The notes under the pieces were generated by a model. That model did not search any database and had not been told where the DNA came from. It saw only the letters and a program-made list of their open reading frames with translations. The position numbers and the translations under genes were made by a program. From the NCBI RefSeq assembly GCF_030409525.1, contig NZ_JAUFQB010000011.1, positions 151,858-215,857 of the forward strand: 64,000 nucleotides of DNA, given 5' to 3'. Of this stretch, positions 35,117 through 44,099 are shown piece after piece. This stretch comes from Kaistella yonginensis. GTDB lineage: Bacteria; Bacteroidota; Bacteroidia; Flavobacteriales; Weeksellaceae. Within the stretch, counting starts at the first letter, position 1; every line of letters starts with the position of its first letter.

Positions 35117-36114
35117 TATTTCTCGTCTTTTTCGCTCAGTTCTTTTGCATCTGGATTATCCAAAAGACTAATCATGTTCTTAGGTTTTTCGTAATGGTTC
35201 AAAGAAATTACGGAATGGCGGTCGATATGTCTTGGGCCTTCAATGGTCCATAATTTTACATCTTTTTTGTGGAATCTACAATCATCACAAATCCAATCCT
35301 GCACTTCATCGTATTGGTCTTTTCTGGCGGTTACCCGAATGACTTCTTCACCTTTCATCCACACCACTGCTTTACCAGCACACTTCGTACATTCACAGGT
35401 TGCGTTCAATGGTTTTGTAAACCAAACCCTACTGGCAAATCGCGCAGTTCTGTCTGTCAAAGCACCAACAGGACAAACATCAATAACATTTCCGATAAAA
35501 TCACTCGTTAAAGCTTTGTTTAAATTGGTTGAAATTTCGGCATGTTCCCCGCGGAACAAAATGCCATGTTCTCTACCTTCTGTTAATTGATTTGCCACCA
35601 AAACGCATCTTGCACATAAGATGCAACGGTTCATGTTTAACTTAATATTCGGACCGATATCTTCTGGTTCAAAAGTTCTTCTTTCAAATTCGGTTCTTGT
35701 TTTTTCTAACCCGTGTTCATAACTTAAATCTTGTAAATGACATTCGCCCGCTTGATCACAGATTGGGCAATCGAGTGGGTGATTGATCAACAAAAACTCT
35801 GTTACAGCATGCCTTGCTTCCTGTGTTTTTTCTGAGGTAAGGTTTTTTACTTCCATACCATCCATTACACTGGTTCTGCAGCTTGCTACCAATTTAGGCA
35901 TTGGTCGGGTGTCGGCATCAGAACCTTTTGATACTTCTACCAAACACGTTCTGCATCTTCCACCGCTGGATTCCAGGGGTTTATAATAACACATTGCCGG
36001 GGGAACTAATTTACCACCGATTTGTCTTGCAGCTTCTAAAATAGAAGTACCAGGCAAAACTTCGGTCGTCTGTCCGTCGATGGTTATCTTGAATTTTTTA
36101 ATTTCTTCGCTCAT
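35116..36114 (-). CDS. nuoG: NADH-quinone oxidoreductase subunit G, short form
   Basis: A 332-residue iron-sulfur subunit, about one third of E. coli NuoG (about 900). Cysteine sets: C42, C54, C57 and C79 for the 2Fe-2S N1b; H112, C116, C119 and C125 for N5; C164, C167, C170 and C214 for N4. A further group C240/C242/C245 and C276/C279 resembles the N7 site. The molybdopterin-oxidoreductase-like domain that normally follows is absent, and nuoH begins one base on, so this is not a frameshift. The start at 36114 (MSEEIKKF) is chosen over one 20 codons earlier. Short forms are known in flavobacteria. It carries electrons from NuoF to NuoI. Confidence 0.92.
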   Translation of the reverse strand: MSEEIKKFKITIDGQTTEVLPGTSILEAARQIGGKLVPPAMCYYKPLESSGGRCRTCLVEVSKGSDADTRPMPKLVASCRTSVMDGMEVKNLTSEKTQEARHAVTEFLLINHPLDCPICDQAGECHLQDLSYEHGLEKTRTEFERRTFEPEDIGPNIKLNMNRCILCARCVLVANQLTEGREHGILFRGEHAEISTNLNKALTSDFIGNVIDVCPVGALTDRTARFASRVWFTKPLNATCECTKCAGKAVVWMKGEEVIRVTARKDQYDEVQDWICDDCRFHKKDVKLWTIEGPRHIDRHSVISLNHYEKPKNMISLLDNPDAKELSEKDEK

Positions 36115-36136
36115 TATAGATGAATTCAAAAATGAA

Positions 36137-36967
36137 TTAATTATTTTTTGTGTTAAAGGTATATCCAATTCCAAAATTAACTTGTCCGAAAACGAAGCCT
36201 TGGGATGCTTTATCGGGTTTATTATTTAAGGTTGTTTTAATGTCCCACATGTTGATATAGCCCGCTTTCGCTTCGACTCTTGCGACCACATGTTTCCAAA
36301 ACACAAAATTCAAACTGGTTCTACCATCCAAACCTAATCCCGCTACATGGAACCGGTCGCTTCTTTCATTACCGAATAATTTCACATTGCTTTTGGGGAA
36401 CATAGGACCTAAACCGCCACCGTAACTCCAAACAATATCAAATTTTTCTTTGTTATAAATATTCTTATACTTTTCTAAACCGAAGTTGATGTAATTTAAT
36501 CCATCGGTATGTTCAAAAGTTAAAAATTCTCCGTTTGTTAAATCAACCTTTCCGTTTTGTACCAGTGCAGCATAAACCGGATCAGTAATATTACCTGAAA
36601 ATTTAACCGATTGGTCTTGATCCATCACATATTTCATATGGTCAATTCCTAAAACAAAAGCTACATTATCTTTGATAAAATAGGCAAACCTTTGATTGGT
36701 CTGCGGTATTGTTACCCGATCTAACTGAAAATAGTTATGGTAAGAAAAATCTGACGGCCGATCATGGGCAACCACTTTTTCTAATGTAAAATCATAACCA
36801 TTTCCTTTAAAATGAATATCGGAATTGCTGTAGGCAGCCCGATTCCATCCCCAAAAAATTAGCATTTGTCCTTTTTGTGTTAGAGGTTGCTTTTTTGGCA
36901 ATTCTTCTTGACCAAAAGCGAAACTAAAACTTAAAAATAATGCAGCTAAAACTACTATTTTCTTCAT
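36137..36967 (-). CDS. Predicted outer-membrane beta-barrel protein inside the nuo operon
   Basis: A 276-residue exported protein with a signal peptide (1-19, ends AFGQ). The rest is rich in aromatic and alternating beta-strand residues and ends in 'FVFGQVNFGIGYTFNTKNN', a typical outer-membrane strand near the C-terminus. Other barrel-like strands are 'RVEAKAGYINMW' and 'IVWSYGGGLGPMF'. It is not a known complex I subunit. It sits between nuoF and nuoG on the same strand, 22 bases from nuoG, so it is very likely cotranscribed. Its role is unknown. Confidence 0.75.
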   Translation of the reverse strand: MKKIVVLAALFLSFSFAFGQEELPKKQPLTQKGQMLIFWGWNRAAYSNSDIHFKGNGYDFTLEKVVAHDRPSDFSYHNYFQLDRVTIPQTNQRFAYFIKDNVAFVLGIDHMKYVMDQDQSVKFSGNITDPVYAALVQNGKVDLTNGEFLTFEHTDGLNYINFGLEKYKNIYNKEKFDIVWSYGGGLGPMFPKSNVKLFGNERSDRFHVAGLGLDGRTSLNFVFWKHVVARVEAKAGYINMWDIKTTLNNKPDKASQGFVFGQVNFGIGYTFNTKNN

Positions 36968-37026
36968 ATTTATAATAGGAATTCATCCTATTCTTCTTTT
37001 AAACCGTCTTGTTATGACTTTCTTTT

Positions 37027-38382
37027 TTACTCTGTTTTGGCAGCCATCGGAATTGGATCTGCATAATTGGCTAAACCATAATTTCTTGTTTGACTTTCAG
37101 GATTGTCGATATACCACTCAAACTCATCACGGAAATGACGGATTGCAGCAGCAACAGGCCAAGCAGCCGCATCACCTAAAGGACAAATCGTATTTCCTTC
37201 AATTTTTCGCTGAACATCCCAGAGCAAATCAATATCGGCCAAGGTTCCTTGACCACTGTGAATTTTTTTCAATATCTTATACAACCATGGGGTTCCTTCT
37301 CTACACGGCGTACATTGGCCACAGCTCTCATGGGCGTAAAAATGAGCCAAAGTCATGGTATGTTTTACCACCGATTGGTCTTCATCTAAAACAATAAATC
37401 CACCTGAACCCATCATCGTTCCGGTCGCAAAACCACCATCTGATAGCGATTCATAATTCATATATCGAGGTTCACCGTTGATGGTTTTCAGCAATAGGTT
37501 TGCAGGAACAATCGGTACAGAACTACCCCCTGGAATACAGGCTTTTAATTTTTTACCATTGGGAATTCCACCACAATATTCGTCAGAATAAATAAATTCT
37601 TCGACGGTAATGGTCATATCGATTTCGTAAACGCCTGGTTTATTGATGTTTCCACAGGCTGAAATTAATTTTGTTCCTGTTGAACGGCCAACGCCAATTT
37701 TCGCATATTCCGCACCTGTAATATTAATAATGGGCCCCACAGCGGCAATGGTCTCTACATTATTTACTACCGTAGGACATTCCCAAAGTCCTTTTACAGC
37801 AGGGAAGGGTGGTTTCAAACGAGGGTTTCCTCTTTTACCTTCTAATGATTCTAACAGGGCGGTTTCTTCACCACAAATATAAGCACCAGCACCACGATGA
37901 ACATAAATTTCTAAATCGAACCCTGTTCCTAAAATATTTTTCCCTAAAAATCCGGCTGCTTTAGCTTCTTCAATGGCATGTTCCAAAATATCCGGAATCC
38001 ACGCGAATTCTCCTCGAATGTAGATATATCCGGTGTGGGCTCCTAAAGCGAAGGCGGAAATAATCATGCCTTCAATTAGGAGGTGAGGAATATGCTCCAT
38101 CAAATACCGGTCTTTGAAAGTTCCCGGTTCTGATTCATCAGCATTTACCACCAAATATCTGGGAACGCCTTCTGGTTTTGCCAGAAAGCTCCATTTCATA
38201 CCGGTCGGAAAACCTGCGCCACCACGACCTCTAAGCCCAGAAGTTTTGACTTCTTCAGTAACTTCGTCGGGAGTCATTTTAAAAGCTTTTTCCACGGCAT
38301 CGTAACCGCCTTGTTTGCGGTAGACTTCGAAGGTGCGGATTCCTTCTATATGGGCATCTTTAAGTAAAAGTTTTTTACTCAT
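37027..38382 (-). CDS. nuoF: NADH-quinone oxidoreductase subunit F
   Basis: A 451-residue NADH-dehydrogenase subunit. The FMN/NADH-binding 'GLRGRGGAGFPTGMKWSF' and 'NADESEPGTFKDR' segments are complete, 'RGAGAYICGEETALLES' follows, and the N3 4Fe-4S cluster is bound by 'ESCGQCTPCREG' plus a cysteine in 'GNTICPLGDAAAW'. It accepts hydride from NADH and passes electrons to NuoG. It lies 12 bases after nuoE. Confidence 0.97.
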   Translation of the reverse strand: MSKKLLLKDAHIEGIRTFEVYRKQGGYDAVEKAFKMTPDEVTEEVKTSGLRGRGGAGFPTGMKWSFLAKPEGVPRYLVVNADESEPGTFKDRYLMEHIPHLLIEGMIISAFALGAHTGYIYIRGEFAWIPDILEHAIEEAKAAGFLGKNILGTGFDLEIYVHRGAGAYICGEETALLESLEGKRGNPRLKPPFPAVKGLWECPTVVNNVETIAAVGPIINITGAEYAKIGVGRSTGTKLISACGNINKPGVYEIDMTITVEEFIYSDEYCGGIPNGKKLKACIPGGSSVPIVPANLLLKTINGEPRYMNYESLSDGGFATGTMMGSGGFIVLDEDQSVVKHTMTLAHFYAHESCGQCTPCREGTPWLYKILKKIHSGQGTLADIDLLWDVQRKIEGNTICPLGDAAAWPVAAAIRHFRDEFEWYIDNPESQTRNYGLANYADPIPMAAKTE

Positions 38383-38394
38383 TATTCTTATAAA

Positions 38395-38904
38395 TTAATC
38401 CAAAGCAAGTGTTCCCTCTCTACAAAGATCCAGGATTTCGTTTACTTTTTCTTTTGTTAAATGTTCGTGATAAAATTTCCCGACTTGCATCATCGGCGCG
38501 TAGCCACAAGCGCCAAGACATTCTACTGTTTTTAAAGTAAATAGCCCATCAGCAGAAGTTTCTCCAGCATTGATATTTAAGGTTTCCTTGATATGTTGAA
38601 TGATATCGTCGCTGCCATTGAGCATACACGGACCGGTTTGGCAAACCTCTAATACGTATTGTCCCACAGGTTTCATATTGAACATACTGTAGAAAGTGGC
38701 TACTTCGTAAACCTCAATCGGTTTGATTTCAAGAAGATCAGCTACATAATCCATTACAGGAACTTGCAGCCAGCCGCCAAATTCTTTTTGTGCTAAATGA
38801 AGCACGGGAATCAGTGCGGATTTTTTTCTTTCCACCGGATATCTCGCGGTAATCTTATGGACCTGAGTTAATGTTTCAGGTGTAAAAACAATCGTTTCGC
38901 TCAT
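38395..38904 (-). CDS. nuoE: NADH-quinone oxidoreductase subunit E
   Basis: A 169-residue thioredoxin-like 2Fe-2S subunit. The N1a cluster ligands are C88, C93 (CQTGPC), C129 and C133 (CLGAC). The N-terminal helical part has 'ALIPVLHLAQKEFGGWL'. The start at 38904 (MSETIVF) is preferred; the eight earlier codons read through a 'gtaca' word repeat. It works with NuoF and follows nuoD across a 95-base repeat region. Confidence 0.94.
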   Translation of the reverse strand: MSETIVFTPETLTQVHKITARYPVERKKSALIPVLHLAQKEFGGWLQVPVMDYVADLLEIKPIEVYEVATFYSMFNMKPVGQYVLEVCQTGPCMLNGSDDIIQHIKETLNINAGETSADGLFTLKTVECLGACGYAPMMQVGKFYHEHLTKEKVNEILDLCREGTLALD

Positions 38905-38929
38905 CTTATTTTTTTGTAAAATGTACAAT

Positions 38930-38998
38930 GTACAGGGTACAATGTACTTTTTAATTTATTAATCTATATATATATATTACTTTGTACATCGTACAAAA
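38930..38998. repeat. 'gtacaatgtac' word repeat between nuoD and nuoE
   Basis: Short repeats and palindromes built on gtacaatgtac / gggtacaatgtac / tttgtacatcgtac with a run of 'tatata'. The same word family reappears at 54541-54660. Confidence 0.5.
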
Positions 38999-40222
38999 TT
39001 AGGCGTCTAGTTCGCCTGCAATTACATTCATACTACACAAGGTTAATATCGCATCAGAAATTGGTGCGCCTTGTATCATTTCTGGATAGGCTTGGTAATA
39101 AATAAAACAAGGTCTTCTGAAGTGAAGTCGGTAGGGTGTTCGGCCACCATCGCTCACCAAATAGAATCCTAATTCGCCATTTCCTCCTTCTACACTATGA
39201 TAAACTTCGCCTTTCGGAATATGTACTTCACCCATCACAATTTTAAAGTGATAGATTAACGCCTCCATATTGTTATAAACATCTGCTTTTTCTGGTAGAT
39301 AAAAATCGGGTAGGTCTGCATGGAAAGGCCCATCTGGTAAATTCTTATAGGCCTGTTCTATGATTTTTAAACTTTCCCAAACTTCTTGTTGACGAACCAT
39401 GAACCGATCATAGGTATCACCAGAAGTTCCAACAGGAATAATGAAATCAAAATCATTATAAGAAGAATATGGATTTGCAACACGGACATCATAATCCACA
39501 CCCGCCGCTCTTAAATTTGGACCCGTAAAGCCGTAGCTTAAAGCTCTTTCCGCTGATATTGGTCCAGCTTTGATGGTTCGGTCCATGAAGATTCTGTTTC
39601 TTTCGTTTAAGCTACAGAATTCGCCCCAAATTCTTGGGAATGTCTTCAACCAATGCTGTAATATTTCATGAAATTTCGGACTGAAATCTCTTTCAAAACC
39701 TCCAATTCTACCCATATTCGTGGTGAGTCTGGCTCCACATATTTCTTCGTAGAGTTCATATACTTTTTCTCTTTCTCTGAAAAGGTAGGTTAATCCCGTA
39801 ATCGCGCCAGCATCCATAGCGGTAACACCGTTACAAATAAGATGGTCGGTAATTCTCGCCAATTCCATCATAATCACGCGCATATAATCTACCCGTTTTG
39901 GCACTTCGCACCCGATGAGTTTTTCCACGGTCATTTGCCAGCCTAAATTATTAATGGGAGCCGAACAGTAATTCATACGGTCGGTCAAGGTGGTAATTTG
40001 GGTAAAGTTTCTGCGTTCAGAAATTTTTTCAAAAGCACGATGAATGTATCCGATGGTTTGCTCCGCGTGCAAGATTCTTTCGCCGTCCATGGTGAGGACA
40101 TTCTGAAAAATACCGTGCGTTGCAGGGTGGGTTGGCCCAAGATTCAAGGTGTATAATTGACCGTCAATTTGATCCTTGGCGTCGTGTTGGTTCAGTATAT
40201 TTGAGAGTGCGTTGTCTTTCAT
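38999..40222 (-). CDS. nuoD: NADH-quinone oxidoreductase subunit D
   Basis: A 407-residue 49-kDa-type subunit, separate from NuoC. Hallmarks: 'LGPTHPATHGI' near the start (quinone-site His), 'GYIHRAFEKISERRNFTQI' (in part), and the C-terminal 'RLHFRRPCFIYYQAYPEMIQG' (in part). It helps form the quinone pocket with NuoB. The length matches single NuoD proteins (about 400). Confidence 0.96.
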   Translation of the reverse strand: MKDNALSNILNQHDAKDQIDGQLYTLNLGPTHPATHGIFQNVLTMDGERILHAEQTIGYIHRAFEKISERRNFTQITTLTDRMNYCSAPINNLGWQMTVEKLIGCEVPKRVDYMRVIMMELARITDHLICNGVTAMDAGAITGLTYLFREREKVYELYEEICGARLTTNMGRIGGFERDFSPKFHEILQHWLKTFPRIWGEFCSLNERNRIFMDRTIKAGPISAERALSYGFTGPNLRAAGVDYDVRVANPYSSYNDFDFIIPVGTSGDTYDRFMVRQQEVWESLKIIEQAYKNLPDGPFHADLPDFYLPEKADVYNNMEALIYHFKIVMGEVHIPKGEVYHSVEGGNGELGFYLVSDGGRTPYRLHFRRPCFIYYQAYPEMIQGAPISDAILTLCSMNVIAGELDA

Positions 40223-40264
40223 AATTTTTTTGACTTTAAGTCTAAAGGAGTTTCTTTAAACCAA

Positions 40265-40765
40265 TTATCTTCCAAACATTTTATCATCTTTGTCCATTCT
40301 GGTACCATCCTCTAAACGATATTCTTTCAACATAGGATGGTATCCTAAATCTTCCATATTAAGAATTACTCTTAAATCAGGATGTCCTTTAAATTTAATT
40401 CCGTAGAAGTCGAAAGTTTCTCGTTCCATCCAATTTGCACCAGCATAAAGGTCGGTCATTGTATCAACTTCTGCATTTTCTCTGGGCATAAATACTTTTA
40501 GACGAATTCTAAAATTCGTCATCATATTATGGAGGTGATAAATTACGCCAAGTTCTTTGTCTGGAGTTTCAGGATAGTGAATCCCACAAATATCCGTCAG
40601 GAAATTAATTTGAAGTGAAGAATCTCTTAAATGATGAATCACCTTTTTCAAGTCTTCTTTCTTTATTTCTAAAGTTAAAAAATCATAAGGCGTCTCGTGC
40701 GAAATAACCGAGTCGGGAAACTCTCGGTTTATGGCTTCTAAAACAAAATCATTCGTCATTTCCAT
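40265..40765 (-). CDS. nuoC: NADH-quinone oxidoreductase subunit C
   Basis: A 166-residue 30-kDa-type subunit. 'TDLYAGANWMERETFDFYGIKFKGHPDLRVIL' (in part) is the diagnostic ERE-DxxG-xxFxGHPxLRR-type signature. It lies between nuoB and nuoD as its own gene, not fused to NuoD as in E. coli. The stop overlaps the nuoB region by one base. Confidence 0.95.
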   Translation of the reverse strand: MEMTNDFVLEAINREFPDSVISHETPYDFLTLEIKKEDLKKVIHHLRDSSLQINFLTDICGIHYPETPDKELGVIYHLHNMMTNFRIRLKVFMPRENAEVDTMTDLYAGANWMERETFDFYGIKFKGHPDLRVILNMEDLGYHPMLKEYRLEDGTRMDKDDKMFGR

Positions 40766-41322
40766 TAATTTATATCGTAAGATGCTAACAATTGTTGGTA
40801 TTCTGGCAAGTCTCTTCTGCGGATGCTTTCACTTTCGCAAAGTGCCTGAACCTGCATTACGCCTTCAATAATTTGCTCGGGTCTGGGTGGGCAACCTGGC
40901 ACATATACGTCAACAGGAATTATTTTATCAATCCCCTGTAAAACAGAGTAGGTATCAAAAATCCCACCACTAGAAGCACAAGCGCCAACAGCAACTACCC
41001 ATTTAGGTTCGGCCATTTGGGTGTATACTTGTTTTAAAACGGGGCCTAATTTTTTTGAAATGGTTCCACATACCATCAACATATCAGCTTGCCTGGGTGA
41101 AAATGAGTTCTTTTCCATTCCAAATCTGGAGGCATCGAATGTTGGATTTAAGGTCGCCATAAATTCAATTCCGCAACATGAAGTAGCAAAAGGTAAGGGC
41201 CAAAGTGAAAATTTTCTTGCCATACCAATCACACTGCTGAGTTTGGTGGCGAAAAACCCTTCTCCTTCAAAACCTTCTGGAGCTTCCGCATCCATTCTTA
41301 TTACTGGTTTATTATCAGACAT
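40765..41322 (-). CDS. nuoB: NADH-quinone oxidoreductase subunit B
   Basis: A 185-residue PSST-type subunit holding terminal cluster N2 with adjacent C49/C50 (SCCGIEF), C115 (VGACASSGG) and C144 (PGCPPRPE). The conserved 'RQADMLMVCGTISKK' strand is complete. It donates electrons to quinone. It is the second gene of the operon, 38 bases after nuoA. Confidence 0.97.
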   Translation of the reverse strand: MSDNKPVIRMDAEAPEGFEGEGFFATKLSSVIGMARKFSLWPLPFATSCCGIEFMATLNPTFDASRFGMEKNSFSPRQADMLMVCGTISKKLGPVLKQVYTQMAEPKWVVAVGACASSGGIFDTYSVLQGIDKIIPVDVYVPGCPPRPEQIIEGVMQVQALCESESIRRRDLPEYQQLLASYDIN

Positions 41323-41360
41323 TTTAATTTTCTTAAAGTTACTAAAGATTTATTTTTACA

Positions 41361-41732
41361 CTATTTATCCCAGTCAAGTGCACCACGTTTCCAAACATAG
41401 ATGAATGCGATGAAAAACACAGAGATAAAGGTAAGGACAGCGAAGAATCCCTCAACTCCAAATTCACGGATGTTTACTGCGTAAGGATAGAAGAAAACAA
41501 TCTCGATATCAAATAAAACAAAAAGTACAGCGGTTAGAAAGTACTTTACAGAGAACGGTGTACGCGCATTTCCTTCTACTTCAACCCCACATTCGAACGC
41601 TTCATTCTTTTTGGTAGAAGTCGACTTTTGTCTTGGTCCTAAAAAATGAGTTCCTAAAATGGAAAGTAAAACGAAACCTGCAGCAACTGCAATCTGAATA
41701 ATAATCGGGATATAATTTTCGGGAAGATTCAT
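41361..41732 (-). CDS. nuoA: NADH-quinone oxidoreductase subunit A
   Basis: A 123-residue three-helix subunit. The helix 1-2 loop has the conserved 'NEAFECGVEVEGNARTPFSVKYFL' (in part; Cys and Glu of the quinone-cavity loop), and helix 2 has 'FVLFDIEIVFFYPYA'. First gene of the nuo operon, with a promoter box 24 bases upstream. Confidence 0.96.
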   Translation of the reverse strand: MNLPENYIPIIIQIAVAAGFVLLSILGTHFLGPRQKSTSTKKNEAFECGVEVEGNARTPFSVKYFLTAVLFVLFDIEIVFFYPYAVNIREFGVEGFFAVLTFISVFFIAFIYVWKRGALDWDK

Positions 41733-41756
41733 CGTAACGTTATTTTCTTAATCTTG

Positions 41757-41764
41757 CAAATTTA
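41757..41764 (-). promoter_or_regulatory. Promoter box of the nuo operon (TAAATTTG)
   Basis: Exact -7 consensus followed by C on the minus strand, 24 bases before nuoA; the T-rich -33 region lacks a perfect TTG. Confidence 0.5.
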
Positions 41765-41843
41765 AGGAATTAAGTATAATAGAAAAAATAATAACCCGTA
41801 AATATCACTGATAACAATCAATAAATTAATAGTTGTTGACAGG

Positions 41844-42035
41844 TTATTTATTCTTGCCGGTATCTTTTATTCTTTTTAAAACCAAATACGCCAGATAACC
41901 AATATACAGGAAAAGAAAACTGGCAAAAAGAATATTGATTCCCTCATTGAGCCGTTCGTCTTTCACCTGGAAAAACTGATTGTACACGATGAATGCAATG
42001 ATCATCGCCATGTAGAGGTATAGTTGCTTTTTCAT
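41844..42035 (-). CDS. Small two-helix membrane protein (63 aa)
   Basis: A 63-residue protein with two predicted membrane helices (about 4-20 and 32-52) joined by a charged loop (KDERLNEG), and a basic tail (KRIKDTGKNK). No domain is recognised. It starts 6 bases after the acetyltransferase stop and is probably the second gene of that operon. Short proteins of this kind are frequent next to housekeeping genes in flavobacteria; the role is unknown. Confidence 0.6.
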   Translation of the reverse strand: MKKQLYLYMAMIIAFIVYNQFFQVKDERLNEGINILFASFLFLYIGYLAYLVLKRIKDTGKNK

Positions 42036-42041
42036 TTTATT

Positions 42042-43181
42042 TTAATTTTCTTGCGGTGAGATTTCCAACGAATACGTTCTACGTCGTTTATGATTAACGG
42101 GATTATAATCCTGCCACAGAACCTGAACACTTTTATTTTCTTCGAGTTCGGGGTTGGTTTCCAGAATTTTTACCCCTTTTTTACTAAAATTACGCCAGAT
42201 TTCTTTAAATATAATAGATGTTACCCCCCGTCTTTGGTATTCTGGATGAATGCCAATCAGATAAAAATTAGCACGCAGGTTTTTTTTGCCCGCCTGTAAA
42301 AAATGATACCAGCCGAATGGAAATAACTTACCCTTGGCTTTTTGCAGTGCTTCAGAGTAAGACGGCATCGTAATGGCAAAAGATATTAATTCATCATGTT
42401 CATCTACGATACATACGATATAGTCTTTGTCGATAAAATTAAAATACTTTTCGCGGTACGTTTTAATTTGCTCATCGGTAATCGGAGTATAGGTTGATAG
42501 CGTTTTGTAAGTTTCGTCTAAAAGTTTAAACATTGGTTCTACATAAGGAAGGATTTCTTTTTTAGATTTAAATTCCAACACTCTTAATTTGTATTTTTCA
42601 GCGATAAGATTGCTAAATTTTAGAACTTTTTCAGACAGCACTTTAGGGAAATCCAATTCAAATTCTACCCATTCTTTTTCTTTGATTAAACCCATATTTT
42701 CCAAATGTTGAGGGTAATATTCGAAATTATATAAGCCAATCATGGTCGCGATTTTATCAAAACCCAAGGTCAGCATTCCAGCTTTATCTAAGTTGGTAAA
42801 ACCCATGGGACCTTCAATTTTAGACATTTTTTTTTCCTTTGCATAATCGATGGCTTTCTGAATTAATGCTTTTGAAACATCAATATCATCAATGAAGTCC
42901 AACCATCCAAACCTTACTTTTTTAATGCCCAACTCATTAATTTCTTTATGATTAATCATCACCGCAATTCGCCCGGCAATTTGTCCGTCTTTAAAAGCCA
43001 GATATCTTTTGAATTCAGAATAGTCTAAAGCTGCGTTTTCTTTGGGGTTCCAGATGTTTTTTTCATCATTGATTAAGGGCGGAACATAATTTTTATTACT
43101 TTTGTAAACTTCCATCGGAAATTTGATGAAATTTAGTAAGTCAGCTTCGGTTTTTACTTCAAGAATTGTAATCACATTCAT
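42042..43181 (-). CDS. GNAT-like N-acyltransferase, unknown substrate
   Basis: A 379-residue protein with a C-terminal GNAT fold ('ANFYLIGIHPEYQRRGVTSIIFKEIW', in part, is the acetyl-CoA loop Q-x-x-G-x). The N-terminal half ('IKFPMEVYKSNKNYVPPLI', 'IEGPMGFTNLDKAGML') belongs to a family seen across Bacteroidota. It is a large cytosolic enzyme, sometimes mislabelled GTP cyclohydrolase. The substrate is unknown. The start at 43181 is chosen because a TATCTTTG box lies just upstream of it and downstream of the longer frame's Met. Confidence 0.75.
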   Translation of the reverse strand: MNVITILEVKTEADLLNFIKFPMEVYKSNKNYVPPLINDEKNIWNPKENAALDYSEFKRYLAFKDGQIAGRIAVMINHKEINELGIKKVRFGWLDFIDDIDVSKALIQKAIDYAKEKKMSKIEGPMGFTNLDKAGMLTLGFDKIATMIGLYNFEYYPQHLENMGLIKEKEWVEFELDFPKVLSEKVLKFSNLIAEKYKLRVLEFKSKKEILPYVEPMFKLLDETYKTLSTYTPITDEQIKTYREKYFNFIDKDYIVCIVDEHDELISFAITMPSYSEALQKAKGKLFPFGWYHFLQAGKKNLRANFYLIGIHPEYQRRGVTSIIFKEIWRNFSKKGVKILETNPELEENKSVQVLWQDYNPVNHKRRRTYSLEISPQEN

Positions 43182-43200
43182 CCGTTTAAGTTTAAAAAAA

Positions 43201-43208
43201 CAAAGATA
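43201..43208 (-). promoter_or_regulatory. -7 promoter box (TATCTTTG)
   Basis: Exact consensus on the minus strand, 19 bases upstream of the GNAT-like gene's preferred ATG; -33 element not clear. Confidence 0.45.
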
Positions 43209-43291
43209 ATTCATTCGGCCAAAACTAAAAACTTTGGCACGTTTTTTATTAGTTGTATAGGCATTTATTAAAAATATAAAAAGTAGAAAAA

Positions 43292-43999
43292 ATGACAGGT
43301 TATTATGTAATTATTGGACTCTCAATGCTGGTAAGTTGGTTGGTATCGTCCAGGTTAAAGTCAAAATTTGAGCATTATTCGCAAGTACATTTGCGAAATG
43401 GGATGTCTGGAAAAGAGGTGGCAGAAAAAATGTTACGAGACAACGGTATCAATGATGTTCAAGTGATTTCCGTACCGGGCCAACTCACCGATCACTATAA
43501 TCCAGCAGATAAAACAGTTAATTTATCAGAAGGTGTATATATGCAAAGAAATGCTGCTGCAGCCGCGGTTGCAGCTCATGAATGTGGTCATGCTGTACAA
43601 CATGCGGTAGGCTATTCGATGTTGCAATTGCGATCAAAATTAGTCCCGATGGTGAACATCAGTTCCAACTTGATGCAGTTTGTTTTAATTGGAGGTATTG
43701 TGTTAATGGGTGCTACCCGAACGATTGAAAATCCCAACGGTAATACAACAGTGCTTGCGATTGGGGTCGCCATGTTTGCCGTGACAACGCTTTTTGCTTT
43801 TGTCACTTTGCCTGTAGAATATGACGCGAGCAACAGAGCCATGAAATGGTTAAAGGATACCGGAACCGTTACTGCAGAAGAATATGTGGGCGTAAAAGAC
43901 TCGTTGACTTGGGCAGCCAGAACTTATGTGGTCGCAGCTTTAGGCTCACTAGCTCAACTTTTGTACTGGGCTTCCATGCTGATGGGAAGGAGAGATTAA
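43292..43999 (+). CDS. Membrane zinc metallopeptidase (YugP family)
   Basis: A 235-residue integral membrane peptidase of the DUF-type neutral zinc metallopeptidase (YugP) family. It has an N-terminal helix (about 1-20), a cytoplasmic 'GMSGKEVAEKMLRDNGI' segment and the zinc motif H96-E97-C-G-H100 (AAHECGHAVQHA). Two hydrophobic helix regions follow (about 120-140 and 150-172), then 'LPVEYDASNRAMKWL' with the third ligand candidate and a C-terminal helix. The substrate is unknown; envelope protein turnover is likely. Confidence 0.88.
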   Translation: MTGYYVIIGLSMLVSWLVSSRLKSKFEHYSQVHLRNGMSGKEVAEKMLRDNGINDVQVISVPGQLTDHYNPADKTVNLSEGVYMQRNAAAAAVAAHECGHAVQHAVGYSMLQLRSKLVPMVNISSNLMQFVLIGGIVLMGATRTIENPNGNTTVLAIGVAMFAVTTLFAFVTLPVEYDASNRAMKWLKDTGTVTAEEYVGVKDSLTWAARTYVVAALGSLAQLLYWASMLMGRRD

Positions 44000-44040
44000 A
44001 AAGAGCCAGATAAAAAGTAAAAAGAGCCAAGTGAAAGGGA
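44000..44040. repeat. 'agagccaagtaaaaagt' word repeat, isolated copy
   Basis: Matches the first third of the 83-bp tandem unit at 55067 (aaaagagccagataaaaagtaaaaagagccaag in short form), immediately after the metallopeptidase stop. Confidence 0.55.
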
Positions 44041-44099
44041 ACAATTTCTAAAGGCATTTTTTAAGTGATCAATGGAGAAAACGATAACGTGAATATCGG

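Noticed and set aside
35243..35590. Plus-strand ORFs opposite nuoG and other nuo genes
   Set aside because: They are shadows of conserved minus-strand genes.
35116..36114. Frameshift as the cause of the short NuoG
   Set aside because: nuoH begins at the nuoG stop with no room for a lost domain.
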